64,000 nt of DNA from Sciurus carolinensis (taxonomy: Eukaryota; Chordata; Mammalia; Rodentia; Sciuridae), in contig NC_062218.1 of assembly GCF_902686445.1 (NCBI RefSeq), positions 132,116,594 to 132,180,593 of the forward strand, in the 5' to 3' direction. The notes below the pieces were generated by a model that was given only the letters and a program-made list of their open reading frames with translations, made no database searches and was not told the origin of the DNA. Both the position numbers and the translations under genes were made by a program. The number at the start of each line of letters is the position of its first letter. Position 1 is the first letter of the stretch. Positions 34,011-44,579 of this stretch are shown in pieces.

Positions 34011-34539
34011 GTTTGGGTTAGGGTTAGAGATCTTTATTTCAGATATTGTACATTTCAGCTTCAGAATTTCAATTTGTGCTATTTTTATAATTTATCTTTA
34101 TTGGCATTCTGTGTATTTATACATTGATCTCCTGGTTTCCTCTACTTCTTTATACTTTATACTTCTTTATATGGTCTCCTTTTTCCTCTACTTCTGGTTT
34201 ACTTTAGGTCTTTGAGTATATTTAAGTCAGTTAATTTAAAGTCTTTGTCTAGTAAACCTAACGTTTACCCAGGGATGACTTCTGTTCATCTCTTCTATAA
34301 TGGGCTACACTTTCTTAATTCTCTTATGCTTTGTAATGGAGAGAACTGGACATTTTGAATATTATAATGTGGTGACTCTGTAAAGCAGATTCTTCCTATC
34401 CTCAGCACTTGTTTTGTTCCTGCTATAGGCTGTAGTTGTTCCTTCAGTGAGTTTCCTAAATTATTTTTCTCAAGTGTGTATTTTTGTTTCTGTTTCCAGC
34501 CTTTGGAGAGAACGAAGGGCAGTGACACCAGTAACTAAA

Positions 34540-34720
34540 ATTCTTAGAACCTATAATGATGGGATGAGTTTATATTGTCCATTCATTTTAATACTCACAA
34601 CACTTTGCAATGAACACCATTATTCATTTTACAGATAAGAAAAGTGAGACTCAAATAGGTTAAGTTCTTTGCACAAAGACAAGTCTAAATAAGATTCCCA
34701 TCCAACTTTATTTCACTCTA
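34540..34720 (+). repeat. MIR SINE
   Basis: The conserved MIR core is readable: TTTTAATACTCACAACACTT, CATTTTACAGATAAGAAAAG, then GAGACTCAAATAGGTTAAGT. Confidence 0.75.
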
Positions 34721-34769
34721 AAGCCTATTGTCTCTGTGTTATGCTATCTTTATTTATTTATTTTTTAAA

Positions 34770-35205
34770 TTCTTAGTATAAGAGAAGCCATTCTGGTTGT
34801 GAGCCAACAGGAGAGTGGGAAAAAGGATGTCCTTAGTAAAGAGAAAGTTTATTTTGGTTCATGGTTTCAGGAGTTTAGTCCATAGTTTTCCAACTCCAAT
34901 ACTCTGGGCCCAGGGTGAAGCATAACATTATGGTGGAGGGCATGGTAGAGGGAAGTTGCTTACCTTACTGCAACCAAAAGCAGAAAGTGGCGAGGGGTTG
35001 CAGGGAAGAATGACCCTTCTAGGGCATGCCCTCTGTGACCCACTTCTTCTCGTCACACCCCACCTACCTATAATTACCACACAGTTTATTCAAACTAGTA
35101 TAGACTAATTAGGATATAGCTTTAACAATCCAATCATTTTACCTCCAAACATTCCTGCATTACCACAGGAGATTTGGGGGAACACCTCATGTTCAAACCA
35201 TAGCA
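34770..35205 (+). repeat. Unclassified repeat family R, copy 3
   Basis: It contains AAAGTTTATTTTGGTTCATG, GGTGGAGGGCATGGTAGAGG and a CATGTTCAAACCATAGCA end, as in the copies at 3,300 and 25,068. Confidence 0.6.
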
Positions 35206-35209
35206 TATA

Positions 35210-37500
35210 CATTCTTAAGGACTATACTGAATTCTAGTATAATTGAACTTGGAGTTAAGAAGTGTCAGTGTAACCTTACACAGAAATCTCCTCACTTAGC
35301 CTAGATAATGGGAACAGACAGAAGGACACAGAGGGATGCGATTCTGGAATATTCCAGAAGATGCCCTGTTGATGTCACCTACATATATTGTTTAATGACT
35401 GCCACCAAGGTGGACCACAAACACAGAGCTGAGGCCAACATTTCCCATTTACTTTTAAAATGGAGGCAAAGCCAATTTTTCCCAGATTGGTCCATAGAAA
35501 CCTCGTTTTCATCTCCACATTCCCCTGGGAAAGACTTTGTTTGTTGAAATAGCTGAGATGATCAGAGAACTTTTCAGAAAGCTCTCTTCCTTGGAGGTTT
35601 AATTGCCAGAGACTGGGGACAAAGGTTTGGCAGAGGAAAGGTCTCCAAGGATTTGTGAAAACAAGTGACTTTCCTGAGTCACAGCAGAGGCAATAACAGT
35701 TGGTGGGAGTAAGGGGTGGCAATGAGTAAAACTTCTTGGTCAGGCACTGGACCTAACCCAGCAAAGGATTTCATCAACAGGTGAGAAACTCTGCCCTCAC
35801 TCCCAGAGAGAGACTTCCCCCCTCCCAATCCAGCTCACTCCCACTCTGCTCTCCTTTTGGTTGAAGGATGAATATTCTCTCTGTGCTACAATGATTGTTT
35901 CTAGAAAGCTTTTACTTACCCCTAAAGATTCTGCCAGGGTTTTAGGATAGAGTTCTCTTTTCCAGATTTTTCTTTTTCTTAGCATCCATGTTCTCCCCCC
36001 ATTTTAACCAAACAATTCACTTCTCAAAATTTTTCTATGGGCCTCATGGAAGGCATTGAGTATTTCCTCAGTGAGGATTGTGCTTCGAACAACTCCATCA
36101 ACTCCTATTTTCACAACATAGAAGGAGATTCTAGAGTAGATTTGAATATGAACATTTCTTTCTCCACAAATTTCTCTTCTCTATTTCTCTTAGGTCCCTC
36201 CTGCTTTCTTTTCAGATCAATTTCATTTAATGATATAGAGGTACATTGGCTTCCCTTTGCTCAGAGTAATCTTGCAGACTTAACTTATTGATCGGATCAG
36301 CCATCTTGGTTGATGCTGAACTCTGTGCACCATCAATTGGGCTGCTCACCTCCTGATTTCCAGCTCATCCTGGTGTCACTGGTTCTGTGATTTCAGGTAA
36401 TGCTTTCCCTCTTTGTGTCTTATATCCTCCCTCTCTTACCACATGCTTAGTAACGTTTGCTTGCTCTACGACTATCCTTGATATTCTTTTGCTTATTATT
36501 TCTTAAGGTAGAAAGTTCTTGTATGGTTATATCTGGTTTCTAAAACATTGAATCCTTTTTCATAATCCTTTATTCTTTGGGTAGAATTAGAGAAAATTGG
36601 AAGTATTGTTTTTCCCATCCAGTCATTTTATAGCTGAGGAGACTATGGTAAGAGTGGGCACTATTTTTTCTTATCAAGTGTAGGGAGGATTGAACTGGAT
36701 TCTCTAAAACTGATACATGTTTTCCTACACCCCACAGGGTCCTGGGAGAGTTATCTGTCCCTGTTAATACATGATTTAGATTTACATTTTGCCTGAAAAA
36801 ATAGTAATTCAATTCACTTCTGCCCACCATCGATCTATATTTCTCATTCTCAGAAACAAGTTGCTGCTTGCTATTCCTCTGCCAACATATATTTTTTACC
36901 TTCTCATATTCTCTTCTATACACCTTCTTCTTGAAAGATAGTCAGGGTTCTGATCTTATTTGGAAAAACATGTTTTGGTGCATCCACACTCTTTTTCCCA
37001 CTTTATAGGTTTTTTTTCTTCTCTGTGGGAAAGTACTCCTTTGAATCTTATTTCTGTCCTTTTTGGTGCAGAGCTCTCCAACAAAACTCCCAACTGTGCT
37101 TCTTCAGGAATTTCTTATGTACAGCCTTGGGCTTTGGTGAGGTCTGATCTGAAAGGTTCAGGAAGATCTCTCACTGGTGCCCAACTGAAAGTATATGTGT
37201 TGTGGTTACCTGGTAAAGTTTTACTGGTGGCAAATTGTGTGTCATCTTGTATCAAGGGATTATATTACACTAGAATGGGGTTTCCTTTATTAGTAAAGAT
37301 AAAGGTGTCTGATCACTTTATTTAAAAGCATTTATAGAAAACTAATCATTTCATCAAATATAAGTCAGAGTAAACAGTGTCCAAGTTCCCTTTCAAACCA
37401 GAAATTTTGACTACCTATGCCACATGCTTCATAAAAAATCCCCTCATCTTTTATATTCTTCCAACTATCACCCTTGTCCAGAGCTTAATAAATGATGGAG
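35210..37500. other. No gene recognised
   Basis: No domain, conserved repeat or splice structure could be supported. A short MIR-like piece may lie near 36,590-36,680. Open frames up to 121 codons exist on both strands but none resembles a known family. Confidence 0.35.
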
Positions 37501-37509
37501 GTTGTGATA

Positions 37510-37735
37510 ACATAATAGCTGCCATGATATAATGGGCATTTACTAGGCACCAGGCAGGCAGTAGGGCCTTTTATATACATTATTTAATTTATCCTCAGTT
37601 GCCATATGAGGAAATATTTCTTATAAAGTTATTACCCTACTTGTATAGATGATGAAACTGAACCTCAGAATTGGTTAAGGACTCTTCCCAGTGTCACTCA
37701 GTGAGTGACTAACTCCTACTTGGGCCATCACAGTT
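37510..37735 (+). repeat. MIR SINE
   Basis: Near full-length MIR pattern: TTTACTAGGCACCAGGCAGG, ATACATTATTTAATTTATCC, then GATGATGAAACTGAACCTCA and GTGTCACTCAGTGAGTGAC. Confidence 0.88.
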
Positions 37736-37854
37736 GCTTCTGAACAGTTTCTCCTCTTCTTCAATCTCCTTGTCTGTCAACCATCTGTTGAATGGTCTTA
37801 GACCTGTCCTTTGATCAAGTCTGACAATGGTCTCTGTTTGTTGAGCTTTTTGCA

Positions 37855-38015
37855 TGAGAAGCAGCCAAGTGTCTGGAGCTTTTGAACACAGTAACTATTT
37901 TAATCTTCATAACTACCTGGAATTGATTATCCTTGTCTTCATTTAGCAGGTGACAGCCCAAGCCTCAGATATAATAATTGGATAAGTCCTAACTTTTAAC
38001 CATTTCCTAGTAATA
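37855..38015 (+). repeat. MIR-like fragment
   Basis: Decayed MIR core: TTTTAATCTTCATAACTACC followed by TTCATTTAGCAGGTGACAGC. Confidence 0.5.
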
Positions 38016-38019
38016 TGGA

Positions 38020-38865
38020 AGGTCCCAACTCCTCAGCCTGGCATTCAGTTCCAGGTGCCCTCCATGACTCCCTGTGTAGATCCTCTGTTGATTGGTCCAA
38101 CTGGCCTTCCCATGAACACTGAAAGGATCAGAGGTTTCATAGGAGTGAGAGGGTTTGAAGGCAATGCAGGCTTCTCACATCCTTTCCCAGCAGAATGGGA
38201 ATAGGTAGAGAGATGGCAGTTCTCACCGCATCTCTGAAGTCCTGGGGCAGGGCTCTTTACCATATTGACAAGAGAAGTGCTCTGTCCCTCTTCCTGGCTT
38301 CCCCTTCACCCAGCTATCCTTCCCCTTCCTGTTTCTGGTCCCATCTGTGTTGTTCTCCTTTCTCATGATGCCTATGTTTCTGCACTCTGTCACACTGTCT
38401 TCTTATTTTCCTTCTGTGCCTTCTAGGTAAAAGTAATTTCTGATATTTTAACATTTTCCTTCTTTTATTTTTCTCCATTGTTTCATGTCTCTTTCTCTTG
38501 TCTCCTTTTCCCTTTACTCTTTTCATCTCTCCCTTCCCCTCTTGATGTACTGTTAGTGTTTCTCCTCTTTCCTTTCCATTCTGATTGTCCCTCTTTCTCC
38601 TGTGTATTCTCTCTTAATTGCATTCTGTTCTGTTGCTCTCTGAGGTTCATGGTTGTTCCCTAGGATGGGACTCTTGATTTGCTTCTAGAGGCTATGACTG
38701 GTTGTGTGTGCTTTGGCAACAAAGAAATCACCTCCCACACTCCAGAGATGATACTTGGATTAGTATGCAATCAAGGTTAACTTTTCCTATGAAAATATGA
38801 ACTTATTACTTTTACTTTTTTCAAAATATTTTCTAATCATTATTTGTTTTATGTGCTTAAAAATG
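38020..38865. other. No gene; pyrimidine-rich sequence
   Basis: From about 38,280 to 38,640 the plus strand is strongly CT-rich, which makes long low-complexity open frames on both strands. These are composition artefacts. Confidence 0.45.
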
Positions 38866-38869
38866 TTCT

Positions 38870-38990
38870 AATACAGGGTGGAATATAGATCAGTTGTAGA
38901 GTACTTGCCTAACCTGTGCATGTTCCTGGCTTTTATCTCCAACAAGAAAGAAAGAAAGGAAGGAAAGAAGAAAGAGAGAAAAGAAAGATA
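38870..38990 (+). repeat. Degenerate ID SINE with GAAA-rich tail
   Basis: A decayed ID body (GATCAGTTGTAGAGTACTTGC) ends in a run of GAAA/GGAA units at about 38,944-38,987, which looks like an expanded poly(A) tail. Confidence 0.55.
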
Positions 38991-39239
38991 AATTAATGTG
39001 GCATTATACTGTATTTTGAGAAGGTAATTTCCCCAAAGTTATTTTAACCATTTGTTCAGTAGATATTTACTCAGTAACTACAATGTGCTGTACATACATG
39101 TTGGTTCTTGCCTTATCAATTTTTACAACAAATTCTATTGGATATCACTTCAACATTATATTTATTAAAGATTAAAATTCTAAAAGTGAAAATGTGTATA
39201 CCATCTAGACTCTCTTTTCTACCCTAATCATAGTAATCT

Positions 39240-39890
39240 GATTCTTCTGATTCTTTCCTCTGAGGTAGTTTTATTAGTTTCTTCTATTTTATTTCAGAAA
39301 TTTATATTTATGGACATATGTATATATGCGCATACACACACTCTTTTACAACTATATGTGTAAAATGTAATATTATGTATTAGTACATGAAATATAGTTT
39401 AATATAATTATATTCTCTTTGTATTGCTGTGAATGGAAACAGGGTCTCATGCTTTCTACAATCTACCACTGAGCTACACCTCCAATCCAGTACAATTATA
39501 TGATTATTTGATTTATAATTTGTATAACAATGTGCAATCTATAATTTTGATTAACTCTCTAGAATCTGATATAACATGTTATATAAATTGTACATGTATA
39601 CATATTACACACACTTCTGTATAATGCCTCTTTCATATCATTATATTTTTAAATGATATTATTTAAGATTCTATATCAATACATAAGAAGCAATCTCATT
39701 CTGTTTCTAATTTTCATCCTTACATTGTTTATTCAGTCATTCCTCTGTTGGTTAGATTTTTACAGCTTTTTCTACTTTGAGTAGAAAATAAATCTATGCC
39801 TTGTAAGTCATTTTGCATATGTGCAAATATATTCATAAGATGAATTCCTAGAAGTAGAACTGCTCAAAATGTACTTTTATTTTGAAAAGA
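39240..39890 (-). repeat. Old L1 fragment with ID-like insert
   Basis: The sequence near 39,720-39,870 (TGAATTCCTAGAAGTAGAAC) is the reverse of the C-terminal region of old mammalian L1 ORF2. A decayed minus-strand ID element lies near 39,440-39,490 (CTACCACTGAGCTACACCTC). Confidence 0.5.
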
Positions 39891-39894
39891 TATC

Positions 39895-41435
39895 TTTGTC
39901 CTCTGAATGCTGGCTTTTCTATAGCATCTTATTCTTATTTTTTTAAATATTATCTTCCTTATCTCATTCATGTTGAAAAGAATTTTTTTTTAAATCTTCT
40001 TGTTTCCTTGAAGATTCTCTTTCTTCATCCATATTGCTTTGTTGGCTTTCCTTCTCTTCACTGTGGAAAATTTTTTGATTGTCAGCTGCCCCTTGGTTAT
40101 CTGCTCATATTAAAATGTGGGGTAATAAAAAACTAGTGTTCTCTGAGTATGTGGGTGGGCATGTTAATTAAGGCTCCACTTTGAGTGATATAAGCTTTTT
40201 AGAAAGTTTTCCAACATTAATATCTTTAGATATTTCCTGAACCAGATCCCTGGCTGTAGAAAGTGGTTCTTTTCATTTCCCTTCAGAAGAAAATAGATCT
40301 GGTAATGAGAGCTAAGAGGGATAAGAGGGCAGGCACCCCACATTTATCACTTTTCCACTAATGTTCAGGGCATCGCCACCTTCCCTGAGTCTCCCATGGT
40401 CTTGAATTCTGTTTCACCTTCCCTGGGAAATCTGTCTTATGGTTTTTGCCAGGGTAAGGGAGGGGCAAGACCCCCTGTGTAGAATGAAAAGAGATCTCTA
40501 CATCAATGTGTTTCTATAGTAGTCTTTCAAGCAATTCATATTTTGGTCTCATCTTCACCTCAACTTATATTGTTGCCTCCTGCCACAAGTTCTTAAGCCC
40601 TTGTACCAGTTCTGTGGTTATTTTTCTTTTTGGCCACTGTCAGTATAGAACTTAGCCTTTAAAGGTCTGCAAGTCAGTTACCAAGTGTCCACAGGCTTCT
40701 TCTGTCTCAAACAATGTTTTAATCATCTTTTTATTGTATCTGTGGTTACTGTCATTCTAGTGGGATTTTTGGAGGTAAGAGTGACAGGTATGTCCAATCA
40801 TGCATTTTAACCCAGAAACGGAGTTCTTTAGACTCTCAGTATTTAGGTTAACTGTTTTAATTCTCAGGCTAATGAGATGGGAAACTCTAGGGTTATAATT
40901 AATGCAAGTCCTCTCTCCTTTCCCTAACACAAAGACAGAATTCCTCCTGCAAATATTGTTTTATGTGTGTAATTCTTTGCTCCAATTCTTCCCCTCTGCT
41001 GCTTGGAGTAAATCAGGAGGTCCTGAGAGATTTCTTGTGTGGCCTTTGCACCTGTTTTGGCTAGTATAAGACAGCAATTTTCATTTTGCCCCTCTCTTTG
41101 GGGAGGGTGCCATGGTGTTCTTTTTCCATTTTCTCCTTCATCCCTGCTCAGTCTCTACTAGTTTTGTTCCTTCCAGATATGTTGTGTGTTCAGTTTTAAG
41201 TATTGCAATTTTGTGCAACAAGGACCATACATCTGCTCTTGATCTCCCTACTACTTTGGGGGGATTTCTGAAAGAACTCCAATTCTATCCTTCCATTTTC
41301 AAAATATAAATGTCTTATTGGTAGTTTAAATGTGATCACATGACTTTTACAAATCAATTTTTTGAGAAATTTAAAACCACATAGTGTTGAGCCAGGAATA
41401 GGCATAGTTTTCCTCAACCTTTAAAATTTTTTTCA
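39895..41435. other. No gene recognised
   Basis: No repeat or domain could be assigned with confidence. Confidence 0.3.
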
Positions 41436-41627
41436 CTAAAGTTTCATAATGTTTAACTTTATGGTTGGCATATTTTCTTCCAGTCTTTAGAAATACTTAA
41501 GAATGCTCAGTAAATTTTTTTGTGAGTTATGAAAAAGCATATATATTCCATTGACTAAATATTATTTTACCATGTGACTGTATCATAATTTCCTTATTTA
41601 TTTATTTATGTTGGGCATTTGGATTGT

Positions 41628-42368
41628 TGCCGGGGTTCAGCCCTAGCAGGGGTTGGGGGTCCTAGGTGGATGCGAAGTGTCGGCATGATGAAGAAACAGC
41701 ACACAGAGACACCAAGTGTTCTGAGGCTGAATCTTTTTCTGCCAGCCTTTTTATAGATATTTTTATTTAGTAATGATTATATCATTTTATGGTTAGTTTA
41801 AAATAAGTCTAACTCATATAATGGCAGACTACAATCTTATTTTGATTCTCAAAGAATTAGACTAAACATAGGAAAAGCACAAATTATATTTATGACTAAC
41901 CTAAATGTTTTTATTATGTAAAGTATCTCTAGAATCAACTATTAAAACTAGGAAAGCAACAAAGGCTAAACACCGCACCCAAGCTCAGAGGAATGCCTCT
42001 TTATCCATCTATTATTATACTAAAGAAATCACAGGCTTCTTTAAACTCAAGCACAGCCACATTGTCTATTTTCATATATTTTATCCTTGTATTACTGCTA
42101 AATTTTCATTGTGCACTATTTTGTGTCCCCATACAGTAAAACCTTCCCAGTGTTTTTCCAATAAGTTTCTAATGATATATTGATTATTAAAATTAAAAAG
42201 TACTACACATGGAGACATGCCACACCTATGGCCCCCAAGAAGGAGGATGATCAACAGAACCGAGTCAAGTGTTGAGTCCTCTATTCCAACAGAACCATGT
42301 CAAGTGTCGGATCCTCTACTCCAACAGAGTCATGTCAAATGTTGGAGTGGCAGGAAATAGATACAGCA
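41628..42368 (-). mobile_element. Class II solo LTR in L1 (741 bp)
   Basis: The ends are TG and CA, and the 6-bp duplication GATTGT flanks it (41,622-41,627 and 42,369-42,374). On the minus strand a TATAAAAAGG box lies near 41,750. Near its minus-strand start it holds a tandem repeat (42,252-42,351). No retroviral genes are attached. Confidence 0.85.
42252..42351 (-). repeat. 35-bp tandem repeat, about 2.8 units
   Basis: Units at 42,252, 42,287 and 42,322, each starting CAACAGA(A/G)(C/T)C, with an internal GTCAAGTGT-like core. It sits in the U3 portion of the 741-bp LTR, where enhancer repeats are common. Confidence 0.85.
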
Positions 42369-42479
42369 GATTGTCTCCAATTTTTCATTTACTATGTTTC
42401 TTTAAAAATACTTTAAGCTTTCATATCTGAAAGATTGCCTCTGCTTCAGTTTCTCCATTTGTGAATTGGAAATGTTGAT

Positions 42480-43005
42480 CATCCCTTAATTTCAGGGTAG
42501 TTATGAAGATTAGGTGCAAGGATGTAGCAGTGCGCTAATCTTGATGTCTGACATGTGAGAAATGCTACAGTAATGTCAGTTATTATTGATTTTAAACTAC
42601 TAAGCATTGCTTATGTTCCCAATTCAATTTTTACTATCATCCTATATTATAATATTGTTATTTCAATTTAAGACAAAGAAACTGAAATGCCCAGTTCATG
42701 TGACTAAAAATATTTGATGCTTAAGTACTAGTCCTGAAAAGAACAAATCTTTGATTGTGTGTCAAAGAAAAGAACAATTTTCATCAGAGGCAGGAGCAGT
42801 TTCCCACAGATTGAAGAGCTTAAAATTAATTTCTTAACTATTGTAGAACATCCTAAAACTTAGCAACCACTGTCACCTGCATTTTTCTTAAAGACGCCAC
42901 ACATTTTTTCCCTAAACCAAGTCACATTTAAAAAGGACAACATATTGTGGAAAGATGAACCTTCCTTGATATTCTAACTGTAAACCTTCTGCTTCCAGAT
43001 CCCTA
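42480..43005. other. Upstream flank of the olfactory receptor gene
   Basis: No gene is seen. MIR-like fragments may lie at about 42,480-42,720. A possible splice acceptor (CCTTGCAG, ending about 43,024) precedes the receptor start. Confidence 0.4.
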
Positions 43006-43032
43006 CCATCTCTCCAGTGCCTTGCAGGAACA

Positions 43033-43980
43033 ATGGCCTGGGCGGGAAACCAGACTCTCATCTCCCACTTCATCCTCCTGGGCCTCTTCACCCACACGCC
43101 ATTACACCTCTTCCTCTTCTCCATCATCATGATCATGTTTCTGGTGGCCCTCTCTGGCAACGGGCTCATGATCCTCCTCATCAATGTGGACTCCAGCCTC
43201 CACAGTCCCATGTACTTCTTCCTCAGCTGGCTGTCGCTCATGGACCTCATGCTCATTTCCACCATTGTGCCACGGATGGCCGCTGACTTCCTGCTGGGCG
43301 GTGGTTCCATCTCCTTTACAGGCTGCGGACTCCAGATCCTCTTCTTCCTCACCCTCCTGGGGGATGAATGCTTCCTGCTGGCCTTCATGGCCTACGACCG
43401 CTATGTGGCCATCAGCAACCCACTGAGGTACTCGGTGGTTATGAGCCGCCGCATCTGCTGGCTCATGGTGGCATGGTCCTGGCTCTTTGGACTGGTGGAT
43501 GGGCTGATCCAGGCTGTCTTCACACTGCACTTTCCCTACTGTGGTTCCCAGGAGATCGACCACTTTTTCTGTGAGATCCCCTCAGTGCTCAAGCTGGCCT
43601 GTGCTGACACCTCCCTCTATGAGACCATGATCTACGTCTGCTGTGTCCTCATGCTGCTCCTGCCTTTCTCTGTCATCTCTGCCTCCTACCTGCGGATCCT
43701 GGTGGCAGTGCTCCGCATGCGCTCTGTGGAAGGCCGGCAGAAGGCCTTTGCTACCTGCTCCTCCCATATGATGGTTGTCTCCCTCTTCTATGGGGCAGCC
43801 ATGATCACCTACATGCGACCCCAGGCCTACCACTCCTCCAAGCAGGACAAGGTGGTCTCTGCCTTCTACACCATGATCACCCCCATGCTCAATCCTCTCA
43901 TCTATAGTCTGAGGAACAAGGAAGTGGCCAGGGCTTTGAGGAAACTCCTGGGAAGGTGTCCCTGTGGTGGAGGACACTAA
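43033..43980 (+). CDS. Olfactory receptor, family 2 (OR2T-like), intact
   Basis: A seven-transmembrane odorant receptor, expected in the ciliary membrane of olfactory neurons and coupled to G-olf. The single exon encodes 315 residues, the usual length. Landmarks in order are: N-glycosylation site NQT at 6-8, GN of helix 1 at 42-43, LHSPMYFFL at 56-64, Cys98 and Cys180 for the extracellular disulfide, [10 protein letters not shown] at 119-128, KAFATCSSH at 237-245, and [12 protein letters not shown] at 284-295. There is no stop or frameshift. Text such as [19 protein letters not shown] resembles OR2T members; OR2V is the alternative. The start at 43,033 gives the standard short N-terminus, and a CAG acceptor about 10 bases upstream fits the usual non-coding first exon. 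The coding region is GC-rich against AT-rich flanks. Antisense open frames over it are shadows. Confidence 0.96.
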   Translation: MAWAGNQTLISHFILLGLFTHTPLHLFLFSIIMIMFLVALSGNGLMILLINVDSSLHSPMYFFLSWLSLMDLMLISTIVPRMAADFLLGGGSISFTGCGLQILFFLTLLGDECFLLAFMAYDRYVAISNPLRYSVVMSRRICWLMVAWSWLFGLVDGLIQAVFTLHFPYCGSQEIDHFFCEIPSVLKLACADTSLYETMIYVCCVLMLLLPFSVISASYLRILVAVLRMRSVEGRQKAFATCSSHMMVVSLFYGAAMITYMRPQAYHSSKQDKVVSAFYTMITPMLNPLIYSLRNKEVARALRKLLGRCPCGGGH

Positions 43981-44575
43981 GTTGATGCTGCCATCTGATG
44001 GCTGGGTCAGCCAATTGTAGTTTGATTAGAGGAGAAACAAATGTGCCCTACTGAAAACAAAACACCTTTCTGACCAGAGTTAATCAAATTAACAGGTCAA
44101 TTTAATCCATCATGCTCATGCTGAGTGAAAGGCTGGGTTTATCAGGTTACAAAGAGTAGAAAAGAGAAGTCTTCATTCCACAGCTACAGGGAGAGTCAGC
44201 AGGTGAGAGCTGTTTTGTCCCTCTCCAGGAAATGCCCATTACTAAGGAAAGTCAACTTGCCCCAAGTCCTGCCCTCTTCTTTGGGGCTTTCTGCATTCCA
44301 TTACTTTAGTTCCTAAATAGCTGGAATTACAGGCATAAACTGCTATGCCTGGTGGAATCTATTTTCCCCCCCTCTGGAAATAATTTTTATTTGTTTACTC
44401 TTATTTTATGTTGTAATAAAAAGTCTCGATTTATCAAATAGAAAGCAATAAGAATAAATTTCACACTTATTTTTGATAACACTTCTAATGCTTTTCTGAT
44501 ATTAAAACAGTCTCATCAAATTTTTTATGATTAATGTTTGCAATGCATAGCTTTGTTATTTTCTCTAATATCATT
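43981..44575. other. Downstream flank of the receptor; SINE scrap
   Basis: No gene. A short minus-strand 7SL-type SINE fragment (TAGCTGGAATTACAGGCATA) lies at about 44,317-44,355. Confidence 0.5.
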
Positions 44576-44579
44576 TTTA

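Larger units (their letters stand above)
41440..42470 (-). repeat. L1 fragment split by a 741-bp LTR
   Basis: L1 text (TTGGGCATTTGGATTGT, 41,611-41,627) runs up to the LTR and resumes after it (CTCCAATTTTTCATTTACTA, from 42,375). Confidence 0.6.

Noticed and set aside
38280..38663. Highly charged 61-70 codon frames
   Set aside because: They are low-complexity translations of a CT-rich tract.
42912..43977. Open frames of 131-158 codons on the minus strand over the olfactory receptor
   Set aside because: They are antisense shadows of the GC-rich receptor coding sequence and have no domain.
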